This document shows, in pieces, positions 30,400-39,778 of a stretch of 64,000 nucleotides of DNA. The stretch is taken from contig JAKDUK010000006.1 of NCBI GenBank assembly GCA_030457765.1, positions 1 through 64,000 on the forward strand, written 5' to 3'. The translations under genes were made by a program, and so were the position numbers. Source of the DNA: Marinobacter sp. Lineage in GTDB: Bacteria; Pseudomonadota; Gammaproteobacteria; Pseudomonadales; Oleiphilaceae. The stretch's first letter is position 1, and each line of letters begins with the position of its first letter. Under the pieces are notes generated by a model. The model worked only from the letters and a program-made list of their open reading frames with translations, had not been told where the DNA came from and searched no databases.

Positions 30400-30486
30400 T
30401 AGGGGCTTTTGCTGTATACAAATTGTGCCGCTGGCGGTAAACTATCTGATCTGCTAAATCAGTCATTTTATTTTGTCGGGGAAATC

Positions 30487-30699
30487 ATGGCACGAGTTAC
30501 CGTTGAAGATTGTCTGGAACACGTAGATAACCGTTTCCAGCTGGTCATGCTAGCTACTAAGCGTTCCCGTCAGCTTGCCACCAAAGGTGCCGAGCCGATG
30601 ATCGCTGAAGAAAACGACAAGCCCACAGTTATCGCGCTGCGCGAAATTGCCGGCGGCTTGGTTTCCCGCGATCTGCTTACTGAAGTCGAAGAAGAGTAA
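30487..30699 (+). CDS. rpoZ: RNA polymerase omega subunit
   Basis: [34 protein letters not shown]. Confidence 0.97.
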   Translation: MARVTVEDCLEHVDNRFQLVMLATKRSRQLATKGAEPMIAEENDKPTVIALREIAGGLVSRDLLTEVEEE

Positions 30700-30728
30700 A
30701 GCGGCTGCGGGTTTAGGATGGAGGCGCG

Positions 30729-32870
30729 GTGTCGCTTGAGGCTACGGTAGAGGGGCTGGCTAGTGAGCTCAGCACCTATTTGGATACCAATCGCATCAAT
30801 CAGGTGCGAAGAGCCTACTATTACGCTGAACAAGCCCACGAAGGCCAGATGCGTAAAAGCGGCGACCGCTATATAACCCATCCCCTCGCAGTTGCCCACG
30901 TTCTTGCCGGCCTGAAGCTCGATCACCAGAGCTTGATGGCCGCTATGCTTCACGACGTTATTGAAGACACCGGCATTCCCAAAGACGCTCTTTCCGAGCA
31001 GTTTGGCGAAGACGTGGCCGAGTTGGTAGACGGCGTAAGCAAGCTTACCCAGATAGAGTTCCGCACCCGCGCGGAAGCCCAGGCAGAAAACTTTCAAAAA
31101 ATGACCTTGGCCATGGCCAGGGACATTCGGGTTATTCTCGTAAAACTGGCAGACCGCCTGCACAACATGCGTACGCTTGGGCCTATGCCCTATGAAAAGC
31201 GCCAGCGCATCGCCACAGAAACCCTCGACATATACGCCCCCATTGCCAATCGACTTGGTATGCACGCGATTTCTACTGAGTTGGAAGACCTGGGGTTTTC
31301 ATCTCTGCATCCGATGCGCTCACGTTATATCTCCAAGGCCGTTGATAAACTGCGTGGCAGTCACCGGGAAATAATCGAAGACATTCAGGGTCGCCTGCAG
31401 GAGAAATTGGAGGAGCGAGGGCTTCCCGGGCGGATACTTGGGCGAGAAAAACATCTCAATAGCATCTATAACAAGATGAAGCTCAACCAGAAGTCGTTTT
31501 ACGAGATTATGGACGTATACGCCTTCCGCATCATTACCGGCACCGAAGACGACTGCTACCGAATTCTTGGGGCAGTTCACAGTCTTTATAAGCCTATGCC
31601 CGGTCGGTTTAAAGACTACATTGCCATGCCCAAGGCAAACGGTTACCAGTCGTTGCACACCACCTTATTTGGTATGCATGTGAACATAGAAATCCAGATC
31701 CGCACTGAGGAAATGGAACACATAGCCAACGATGGTATTGCCGCGCACTGGATGTACAAAAATGAATCAACCAGTGTGACCAGCGCGAACCAAACGCGGG
31801 TAGACCGTTGGGTGAAAGGCCTGATGGAAATGCGTGAGCGGGCAGACGACTCGCTCGAGTTCATCGAGCATGTAAAGGTAGATCTTTTTCCGGACGAAAT
31901 TTATGTGTTTACCCCAAGGGGTAAAATAATGGAGTTGCCCAGTGGCGCAACCCCGATAGATTTCGCGTATGCCATTCACACGGATATAGGCAATGCCACC
32001 GTAGCCTGCCGAATCAACCGCACCCTGGGTTCTTTAAGTAGGCCGCTGCAAAGTGGTCAAACGGTAGAAGTTATCACCGCCCCTGGTGCCCGGCCTAACC
32101 CCGCCTGGCTCAGCTTTGTGGTTACCGGCAAGGCGCGCAGTAGCATTCGCCATACACTGAAGAGCCAAAAACTGGCAGAGGCGCTGGAGTTGGGGCGCAC
32201 TCTGTTGAAGAAATCCTTAAATGGATTTGGTGCCCGCTTGTCAGATATTGACGATACCCAGAGGCAAGTGGTGGTGAATCATAATCAAGTAAACAGTTTT
32301 GACGATCTGGTCAGCGATATCGGTCTGGGCAACCGAATGGCTTATCTGGTTGCGCGCCAACTTCTAAGTGGTGCGGAAACAGAGGGTCCCGATGAAGTCA
32401 CTAAAGATACTCAAGGTGGAGATGTTTCCTCGATCACCATAAAGGGAACCGAAGGCATGCTGGTTCACTTTGCTTCTTGCTGCAAGCCTATTCCCGGCGA
32501 CCCGGTTGTTGGCGTGATGGATTCGGGCAGTGGTATGGTAATCCACTCAGATACGTGTTCCCGCCTGCCGGAAGACAACGAAGGCCGGTCCCGTCTGACC
32601 CACCTTACCTGGGCCAAAGATATTACCGATGAGTTTTCTGTAGAGTTGCGCGTTGAGCTGGAGCGACAGCGCGGCGTGATTGCCGAAGTGGCCAACGCGG
32701 TGGCCATGGCAGATGGCAATATCGAACGTATTAACGTAGACGAGCAGGATGCCCGCTTTGGTGTGGTCAGCATGGTAGTCAAGGTGCATGGCCGCAAGCA
32801 CCTGGCCCGCGTGATGCGCCGGGTTCGTAACATCAAGGCGATTACCTCGATCAATCGCGTGAAATACTGA
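30729..32870 (+). CDS. spoT: Bifunctional (p)ppGpp synthetase/hydrolase SpoT
   Basis: HD, synthetase, TGS and ACT regions (AAMLHDVIEDTG; YQSLHTTLFG; VFTPRGKIMELPSGATPIDFAYAIHTDIG); GTG start; gmk-rpoZ-spoT order. Confidence 0.96.
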   Translation: MSLEATVEGLASELSTYLDTNRINQVRRAYYYAEQAHEGQMRKSGDRYITHPLAVAHVLAGLKLDHQSLMAAMLHDVIEDTGIPKDALSEQFGEDVAELVDGVSKLTQIEFRTRAEAQAENFQKMTLAMARDIRVILVKLADRLHNMRTLGPMPYEKRQRIATETLDIYAPIANRLGMHAISTELEDLGFSSLHPMRSRYISKAVDKLRGSHREIIEDIQGRLQEKLEERGLPGRILGREKHLNSIYNKMKLNQKSFYEIMDVYAFRIITGTEDDCYRILGAVHSLYKPMPGRFKDYIAMPKANGYQSLHTTLFGMHVNIEIQIRTEEMEHIANDGIAAHWMYKNESTSVTSANQTRVDRWVKGLMEMRERADDSLEFIEHVKVDLFPDEIYVFTPRGKIMELPSGATPIDFAYAIHTDIGNATVACRINRTLGSLSRPLQSGQTVEVITAPGARPNPAWLSFVVTGKARSSIRHTLKSQKLAEALELGRTLLKKSLNGFGARLSDIDDTQRQVVVNHNQVNSFDDLVSDIGLGNRMAYLVARQLLSGAETEGPDEVTKDTQGGDVSSITIKGTEGMLVHFASCCKPIPGDPVVGVMDSGSGMVIHSDTCSRLPEDNEGRSRLTHLTWAKDITDEFSVELRVELERQRGVIAEVANAVAMADGNIERINVDEQDARFGVVSMVVKVHGRKHLARVMRRVRNIKAITSINRVKY

Positions 32871-32951
32871 GTCTAAGCAGCCCCACGCGGTTGACAGCTC
32901 ACGTGCGGAAGGGCGACGATTGGTGTTTTGGACGAAAGGAAATTACACGGC

Positions 32952-33338
32952 ATGGCCAACAAATCCGTTATTCAGACTGAACATGCACCTCAGGCTATTG
33001 GCCCTTATTCTCAGGCCGTTAAGGCAGGCGACACGGTCTATATCTCTGGTCAGATTCCGCTGAACCCCGAAACCATGGAAGTAGTGGCCGGGGATTTTTC
33101 AGAAAAAACCCGTCAGGTATTCGAAAATCTCAAAGCGGTATGCGAAGCCGCCGGTGGCGAGTTGAAAGACGTTGTTAAAGTGAACATTTACGTGACCGAT
33201 TTGGCCAATTTTGCCACGGTTAACGACATTATGGCCACGTATTTTCCAGAGCCCTACCCGGCGCGGGCTGCTGTAGAAGTGTCAGCTCTGCCCAAAGGCG
33301 TACCGGTAGAGGTAGAAGCCGTGATGGTACTGAGCTGA
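32952..33338 (+). CDS. ridA: RidA family reactive intermediate deaminase
   Basis: [34 protein letters not shown]. Confidence 0.94.
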   Translation: MANKSVIQTEHAPQAIGPYSQAVKAGDTVYISGQIPLNPETMEVVAGDFSEKTRQVFENLKAVCEAAGGELKDVVKVNIYVTDLANFATVNDIMATYFPEPYPARAAVEVSALPKGVPVEVEAVMVLS

Positions 33339-33359
33339 TACCGCAGTTAGTGTAAAAAG

Positions 33360-33396
33360 TCAGAACAAAGGCGGCCCTGGGTCGCCTTTGTTCGTT
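33360..33396 (+). terminator. Terminator between ridA and convergent SDR gene
   Basis: GAACAAAGGCG-gccctgggt-CGCCTTTGTTC-gtttt. Confidence 0.75.
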
Positions 33397-33407
33397 TTGG
33401 GCCCACT

Positions 33408-34292
33408 TTAAACCTGGCCCTTTTCGATCATTTCGCGGTACCCAGTTCGAAAATCCGGGTAGCGAAAGCGAAACCCGGTTTGCAATAAACGCTGATTATT
33501 ACATCGCTTGCTGCCAGCCCTTCCGCCTTTTCTGGCGTCTGCTGCGGGCTCGGCGCATGCCACTTGCTGGCGCACCCAATTAACCACTTCATCAAGGCGA
33601 GCCGGCTCGCAATCGCTGGCCACATAGCAGTTGTCCAAGGGCTTTCCTGAAAACGCCAACCCGTTTAGGTAGGCCACAGCTGCTGCTGCGTCTTCCTCAT
33701 GAATGCGATTGCTGAACGGCGCCGGTTTTGTTGGGTTCATGCGGCCGGCAACAACTGCCTCCAAAAAGCGCCTTCTTGTAGGGCCGTAAATGCCGCTAAA
33801 ACGCACAATGGTGGCAGGGTGGGGGCTATCTAGTGCTGCTTGCTCTCCGGCCAAAATCTGCTGACCAGTTACCCGGGAAGGGGAGGTAGGGCTGGTTTCG
33901 TCTACCAGGCTGTCGTCGTTTTGGGCATAAACGCTGGTGCTGCTGATAAAAAAGAGCCGTTTGAGCGGTTGGTTGCCTAGTGCTTCAAGGAGGTTGGACA
34001 AGCCGGTCACATACGCATCGCGGTATCCCTGCTCATCATAGCTGGAGGGAGTCAGGCAGTAGATAACCGTATCCAGGCTATCCGGCAGTTTGCCATTCAG
34101 AGTGTCTGGGCGGGTCAAGTCTGCACCTATACCCTCCACGCCTTCTGGCACCTTGCCAGGGTTGCGGCGCAGCCCGTAAACCTGTGCCGATTCTTGCAGC
34201 GTGCTGGCGATAGCGCCACCTAGTTTGCCACACCCGGCGATGAGAATTCTCGGTGTACTATTGCGATCAGCGATTGCCATAGACAATATCAA
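33408..34292 (-). CDS. NAD-dependent epimerase/SDR family protein
   Basis: ILIAGCGKLGGAIASTL; RLFFISSTSVYAQNDD. Confidence 0.82.
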   Translation of the reverse strand: MILSMAIADRNSTPRILIAGCGKLGGAIASTLQESAQVYGLRRNPGKVPEGVEGIGADLTRPDTLNGKLPDSLDTVIYCLTPSSYDEQGYRDAYVTGLSNLLEALGNQPLKRLFFISSTSVYAQNDDSLVDETSPTSPSRVTGQQILAGEQAALDSPHPATIVRFSGIYGPTRRRFLEAVVAGRMNPTKPAPFSNRIHEEDAAAAVAYLNGLAFSGKPLDNCYVASDCEPARLDEVVNWVRQQVACAEPAADARKGGRAGSKRCNNQRLLQTGFRFRYPDFRTGYREMIEKGQV

Positions 34293-34356
34293 TCCTTATC
34301 CTCTAACCCATAATTTAGTGAAACTTCGACCCGTATCCTTTTGACCGGAGATCACC

Positions 34357-35316
34357 ATGACTCTTACCGAGTTACGATACGTCGTTACGCTTGCCCGGGA
34401 AAGGCATTTTGGCCGGGCGGCCGAGCGCTGCCATGTTAGCCAGCCAACCCTCAGCGTGGCGGTCAAAAAGCTGGAAGATGAACTGGGCGTTCCGCTGTTT
34501 GAGCGCAGCAAAAGCAGTATCCGTGTGACAGAAACCGGCTCGCGAATTGTTGAGCAAGCTCAGCGTGTTCTGGACCAGGTGGGTGTTATCCGCGATATGG
34601 CTCAGGATGGCAAAAGCCAGCTCAGCTCGCCGTTAAAAGTTGGGGCCATTTACACCATTGGGCCCTATCTGTTCCCGCACCTGCTGCCGGAACTGCGCCG
34701 AGCGGCCCCGGAAATGCCGCTCTACATCGAAGAAAACTACACCGCCAACTTGCGACAAAAGCTGCGCCAATCCGAGTTGGACGCCATCATTATCGCATTG
34801 CCGTTTGAAGAGGCGGAGGTGTTAACGCTGCCGTTATACGATGAGCCCTTTGTGGTGCTGCTGCCAGCGGACCACCCACTGGCAGAAAAAGAACAGATCA
34901 CTGGCGAAGAGTTGTCTCGCGAGCAATTGCTGCTCCTTGGCCCAGGGCACTGCTTCCGGGATCAAATACTTGAATCCTGCCCGCCTTTGGTTGATGCCGT
35001 TACCCGCCGCGCTGATACGGGTTCGCCATCGCTGGTTACCGAAGGCAGCTCTTTAGAAACCATTCGCCACATGGTGGCCTCTGGTTTGGGCATTACCGTG
35101 CTTCCGCTCTCGGCAGCGACGGCTATGCAGTATCGTAAAGACGTACTGGTAACCCGGCCGTTCGCGCCGCCAATACCTTCTCGCACAGTCGCTTTGGCCT
35201 GGCGAGTCACTTTCCCGAGGCCGAAAGCCATCGATGTCCTCTCTCTTGCCGCCAACCAGTGCCGCGTGATTGAAAAAGCGAAAGCAGAAACACCGGTTAC
35301 GGCCGACACGGACTGA
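34357..35316 (+). CDS. oxyR: LysR family hydrogen peroxide-inducible regulator OxyR
   Basis: MTLTELRYVVTLARERHFGRAAERCHVSQPTLSVAVKKLEDELGVPLFERS; LLLGPGHCFRDQILESCP has the two redox cysteines in OxyR-like context. Confidence 0.9.
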   Translation: MTLTELRYVVTLARERHFGRAAERCHVSQPTLSVAVKKLEDELGVPLFERSKSSIRVTETGSRIVEQAQRVLDQVGVIRDMAQDGKSQLSSPLKVGAIYTIGPYLFPHLLPELRRAAPEMPLYIEENYTANLRQKLRQSELDAIIIALPFEEAEVLTLPLYDEPFVVLLPADHPLAEKEQITGEELSREQLLLLGPGHCFRDQILESCPPLVDAVTRRADTGSPSLVTEGSSLETIRHMVASGLGITVLPLSAATAMQYRKDVLVTRPFAPPIPSRTVALAWRVTFPRPKAIDVLSLAANQCRVIEKAKAETPVTADTD

Positions 35317-35324
35317 CTCAAGCC

Positions 35325-37400
35325 ATGGCCTCACTGGATGATATCCCGGTCACAGAGCTAAAGGGCGTAGGAAGCGCCCTGGCTGAAAAGCTTGCGCGAC
35401 TGGGCATCGCATCGATGCAGGATTTGCTGTTTCATTTACCTCACCGCTACGAAGACCGCACCCGCATTATACCCATGGGCAGTTTGAGGGTAGGCGATGT
35501 GGCCGTGGTGGAAGGGGAGGTAATGAAGGCAGATCTGATGATGGGCCGCCGCCGCAGCCTGCAGGTTACCCTGAAAGACAACAGCGGATTTCTGGTGCTG
35601 CGGTTTTTTCACTTTAACGCTGCCCAAAAGAACCAGCTTTCGGAAGGCACCCGGGTGCGTTGTTTCGGCGAAGTGCGCCCAGGCCGCGCCGGGTATGAGT
35701 TTTACCACCCCGAATATCAGATACACCCGCCCCCCATGCCAGCAGCTGGTGAGGCAACCCTCACACCGGTTTACCCGCTTACCGAAGGTATTCAGCAACC
35801 TCGTGTAAGAGGGCTGTGCCAGCAGGCTCTGGGGTATCTTCAGCGCCACCCTATAAGCGATTGGTTGCCCGCTGAACTGCTCGCAGGGTACCAGCTGCCC
35901 GGCATTACAGAAGCCGTCCAGTTAGTGCATTCACCCCCGGCCAACGCCCCCGTACATTTGTTGATGGAGGGGCTTCACCCGGCACAACAGCGGCTGGTTA
36001 TGGAGGAGTTGCTTGCCCACCAGTTGAGCATGCTACAAGTTCGTGAGCAGATTCAGGCACGTCAGGCATTGCCTCTGTTACCCACAGGCGACTTACCTGA
36101 ACGCTTTCTGGAGCAGCTGCCGTTTGCGCTCACAGGCGCCCAGCGCCAGGTTATGAGTGAAATCCGACAAGACCTCAGCCAGCCATTACCTATGTTGCGA
36201 TTGGTTCAGGGTGATGTGGGGTCTGGTAAAACCGTGGTTGCAGCCTTGGCTGCGCTTCAAACCATAGGCGCGGGCGCCCAGATAGCGCTAATGGCACCCA
36301 CAGAAATACTGGCTGAGCAACACTATCAAAACTTCTGTGGCTGGCTTGAGCCCATGGGCATTCAAGTGGCCTGGCTATCTGGCAAGGTAAAAGGCAAAGC
36401 CCGAAAAGACACACTGGAAGCTGTTCACGCCGGGGCGGCCAGCGTGGTCATTGGCACCCATGCGCTGTTTCAAGACGATGTGCTGTTTCACCGCCTGGCG
36501 CTGGTGATTGTGGATGAACAGCATCGGTTTGGCGTACACCAGCGCCTGGCCCTGCGTGAAAAAGGCGTAGGCGGAACCCTGGCACCACACCAGCTGATCA
36601 TGACCGCTACCCCCATCCCGCGTACCCTCGCCATGAGTGCCTACGCAGATCTTGATACCTCGGTGATTGACGAACTACCACCTGGCCGCAAACCCATTGA
36701 CACCATTGTCATTCCCGACAGCCGCCGGGAAGATGTGATTGAACGAGTTCGCAGTGCCTGCACCGACGGGCGCCAAGCCTATTGGGTGTGTACCCTGATT
36801 GAAGAATCCGAAGCCTTGCAGTGCCAGGCGGCAGAAGTAACCGAACAAGAGCTGACCGAGCGCTTGCCGAACCTGAAAATCGGGCTGGTACACGGGCGAC
36901 TCAAATCGGCAGAAAAAGTAGCAGTAATGGAGCAATTCAAACAGGGCGAATTGGACCTGCTGGTTGCCACCACCGTGATTGAAGTGGGGGTGGATGTTCC
37001 CAATGCGTCGCTCATCATTATCGAAAACCCGGAACGGCTGGGCCTGGCCCAGCTGCACCAACTGCGGGGCCGAGTGGGCCGGGGCGAGCAGGCCAGTTTT
37101 TGTGTGCTTATGTACCATCCGCCCCTGTCGGCCAACGGCAAGGCAAGGTTGCAAGCCCTACGCGATAGCCAGGATGGGTTTGTGATTGCCGAGAAAGATC
37201 TGGAAATAAGAGGGCCTGGTGAGGTGCTAGGCACCCGCCAGACTGGCATGATGCAGTTTCGGCTGGCCGATTTTGAGCGAGACAAAGGTTGGATAGAACC
37301 AATACGCGAGATGGCCCCAGAGTTAATGAGGCAGCCGCGGCTGGTACAGGGGCTGATTCGGCGCTGGCTTGGAGAAAAAATACACTACGGCGATGTTTAA
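35325..37400 (+). CDS. recG: ATP-dependent DNA helicase RecG
   Basis: Wedge domain, LVQGDVGSGKTVVA, DEQHRFGVHQR, QLRGRVGRGEQ. Confidence 0.97.
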   Translation: MASLDDIPVTELKGVGSALAEKLARLGIASMQDLLFHLPHRYEDRTRIIPMGSLRVGDVAVVEGEVMKADLMMGRRRSLQVTLKDNSGFLVLRFFHFNAAQKNQLSEGTRVRCFGEVRPGRAGYEFYHPEYQIHPPPMPAAGEATLTPVYPLTEGIQQPRVRGLCQQALGYLQRHPISDWLPAELLAGYQLPGITEAVQLVHSPPANAPVHLLMEGLHPAQQRLVMEELLAHQLSMLQVREQIQARQALPLLPTGDLPERFLEQLPFALTGAQRQVMSEIRQDLSQPLPMLRLVQGDVGSGKTVVAALAALQTIGAGAQIALMAPTEILAEQHYQNFCGWLEPMGIQVAWLSGKVKGKARKDTLEAVHAGAASVVIGTHALFQDDVLFHRLALVIVDEQHRFGVHQRLALREKGVGGTLAPHQLIMTATPIPRTLAMSAYADLDTSVIDELPPGRKPIDTIVIPDSRREDVIERVRSACTDGRQAYWVCTLIEESEALQCQAAEVTEQELTERLPNLKIGLVHGRLKSAEKVAVMEQFKQGELDLLVATTVIEVGVDVPNASLIIIENPERLGLAQLHQLRGRVGRGEQASFCVLMYHPPLSANGKARLQALRDSQDGFVIAEKDLEIRGPGEVLGTRQTGMMQFRLADFERDKGWIEPIREMAPELMRQPRLVQGLIRRWLGEKIHYGDV

Positions 37401-37542
37401 ACCGGGTCAGTGCTCCACCCGGCAGTAAGGGCATCTGCATAAACTGGTTCGATATCAACGTTTACACCTACTCTTTACCTTATACTGAGTAGCAGCGGCA
37501 GGTTTAATTGATCGAACGGCAAGCCGCAACACTTGGGAGAAG

Positions 37543-38910
37543 ATGATGGAATTACCTGTCACGGTTCAGCAGGCTTTGGGCGATGTCGCCAAGGGCGTGT
37601 CGCTGAGAGACGCAGGCCAGGCCAGCAGGCACGAACTGCTGCGAATGGTGTTGCTAAATGACGGGCAAGACAATCTTCAGGTTATTTGCTGTAAGGAAGA
37701 TTTGATTGATCTGGAGCAGCTGAATAAGCAGCTGCAGCGCAACTACCGCCTTATGAAACCACGGGAACAGGTACGCGTGAGAGAGCGTGCCGGGTTGCGG
37801 GAGCTACCCGCGCTGCCCTCCCTGACCGGTTGGCCCACGCTGGTGGATAGCCGGGTAGATGAGCTGTCCTGCGTAGCTCTAGAACTGGGTGAGCAACATC
37901 TGGCCATGGTAATGCCAGCAGAAGATTTTCGAACACTGACCCAACAGGCAGAGCGTCAATCTTTTGTGGTTGCCTCGGAAACCATTGCGGTAAACCTGAA
38001 CGACCCGGGCAATGATCGCAGCCAGCTTAATTTTGCCATCAAAAAATTCACCAGCCTGCGCATACAGCAGCGCCTGGAAGACACCTTAGAGCTGCCGCCA
38101 TTACCTGAAACGGCCCAGCGCATTATTCACCTGCGAATAAACCCCAACGCCGTGATGGGCGATTTGGTAGATATTGTTGAAAGCGACCCAAGCCTGGCAG
38201 CCCAGATTGTAAGCTGGGCCTCGTCATCTTTTTATGCAGCCGCCGGGCAAGTGCGTTCTGTACACGATGCTATCTCCAGAGTGCTTGGCTTTGATATGGT
38301 CATGAACCTTGCCATGGGGCTATCTTTAGGGCGCGCGCTAAATCAGCCGCAAGATCACCCGGATGGCTATGTAGACTACTGGCAGCAAGCTATTTGGCAG
38401 GCGCAATCGGCGGGTATTCTGGCTAGTATGATGCCCCGGAGCGAGCGCCCCTTATTCGGGCTGGCGTACCTTGCGGGCCTACTGCACAACTTTGGCTACC
38501 TGTTACTGGCCCAGGTGTTCCCTCCGCATTTCAAACTGGTATGCCGTTCGCTAGAAGTGAATTCCGCTATCGATTCCTCAGTAACAGAGCACTATCTGCT
38601 GGGCATAACCCGTGAGCAGATTGCCGCCCAGCTTATGGAAAACTGGGGCATGCCAGATGAAGTCACCCTGGCTATACGATACCAAAAGAACTGCAGTTAC
38701 CAAGGCACACACAACGTTTACGCCAAGCTTCTTTGGTTGGGCCGCCAGTTACTAACCGCAAGAGGTGTGGCAATGGGTGCCAGTGCCACTGTTGAGCAGA
38801 AGCTGTATGACGAGCTGGGCCTGAATCGCGAACAGGTAGAAGAGCAATTTGATGAGTTGGTGGCCAGCAAAGACAATGTTATGGCCATGGCTGGCATGAT
38901 GAGCCAGTAA
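37543..38910 (+). CDS. HDOD domain protein with N-terminal YbaK/aminoacyl-tRNA deacylase-like domain
   Basis: HDOD region LPPLPETAQRIIHLRINPNAVMGDLVDIVESDPSLAAQIVSWASSSFY; N-terminal region compatible with a degenerate YbaK domain. Confidence 0.78.
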   Translation: MMELPVTVQQALGDVAKGVSLRDAGQASRHELLRMVLLNDGQDNLQVICCKEDLIDLEQLNKQLQRNYRLMKPREQVRVRERAGLRELPALPSLTGWPTLVDSRVDELSCVALELGEQHLAMVMPAEDFRTLTQQAERQSFVVASETIAVNLNDPGNDRSQLNFAIKKFTSLRIQQRLEDTLELPPLPETAQRIIHLRINPNAVMGDLVDIVESDPSLAAQIVSWASSSFYAAAGQVRSVHDAISRVLGFDMVMNLAMGLSLGRALNQPQDHPDGYVDYWQQAIWQAQSAGILASMMPRSERPLFGLAYLAGLLHNFGYLLLAQVFPPHFKLVCRSLEVNSAIDSSVTEHYLLGITREQIAAQLMENWGMPDEVTLAIRYQKNCSYQGTHNVYAKLLWLGRQLLTARGVAMGASATVEQKLYDELGLNREQVEEQFDELVASKDNVMAMAGMMSQ

Positions 38911-39189
38911 CAAAAAGGCCGGCCTAGAGGGCCGGCAAGGTTCCGCTCATTAGCAGACTCGTCCGAACACCGGAGGAGAAACAACCCGGGGCGATAATAG
39001 ATGCCGTAAAAACTTACCGCCCTATGTTCAATCTAGACAAGAACGGCAAAAAGAAAAGGCAGTGTGAGGCTTGGGTAGAACTTGAGCGCTTCCTCATTTT
39101 TCGGCATATAAGCAAGCGTATGATATATCAAATGATAAGATTGCTTTGTGCCAACTTTACTTACAAAAAAACACAAACTTAGTGGTTGA

Positions 39190-39645
39190 TCAAAAACTGT
39201 GGTTCCGTATGGCGGTTGCGGCACGGCGAATTTCATCCGAGTGCTTTCTTTCTACCGCAAATCGCTCCTTATCCATTTTTGCCACAAAACGCGCGTCTGT
39301 ATCCTGACGTGCCTGGTGCGTAGGCATGTGGCGAAGCTGCTCATACACCTCCATAAACACCTTGAAGGGCGGCTTTTCCATCAGTTCCGGCGCCACGTGA
39401 TCCAGTAGCCCCTTAATGCGCAGACAACCCTCGGAATATTCCACTTGCTCTTCTTCAATAGCCATAGCAATCACCCGAATGCTATCAACCATATCCTTGC
39501 GCCGTTTCGCCTGAAACACCTCCGCCTTTTTCTGGCGTCTGCGGCTTTCAGCCAATGTAACCATCTGCTTTCGAATAAAGCCCAGCAGCACAATAATGGC
39601 GATAACGCCGGCAATGATTAGGCTCCACTGTAGCCATTGGGGCAT
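39190..39645 (-). CDS. Conserved hypothetical, N-terminal TM anchored (DUF2489-like)
   Basis: One N-terminal TM helix; KDMVDSIRVIAMAIEEEQVEYSEGCLRIKGLLDHV. Confidence 0.65.
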   Translation of the reverse strand: MPQWLQWSLIIAGVIAIIVLLGFIRKQMVTLAESRRRQKKAEVFQAKRRKDMVDSIRVIAMAIEEEQVEYSEGCLRIKGLLDHVAPELMEKPPFKVFMEVYEQLRHMPTHQARQDTDARFVAKMDKERFAVERKHSDEIRRAATAIRNHSF

Positions 39646-39734
39646 GGTGCTGTTCCTGTGTTTAGAGGGTGTTTAATGGTGACCGCAGATTATCAGGAAT
39701 GCAGTAGTGGGGGAAACGGGGTTTGTTGAGAGCA

Positions 39735-39767
39735 TAAAAAAAGACCAGCCCGGAGACTGGCCTTTTG
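39735..39767 (-). terminator. Terminator downstream of Ig-like lipoprotein gene
   Basis: Minus strand AAAGGCCAG-tctccggg-CTGGTCTTTTTTT. Confidence 0.75.
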
Positions 39768-39778
39768 GTGCGACTTTT

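Noticed and set aside
38910-38940. GGCCGGC-ctagag-GGCCGGC-type repeat after the HDOD gene
   Set aside because: Short GC hairpin without a T-tract; could be a weak terminator but evidence is insufficient.
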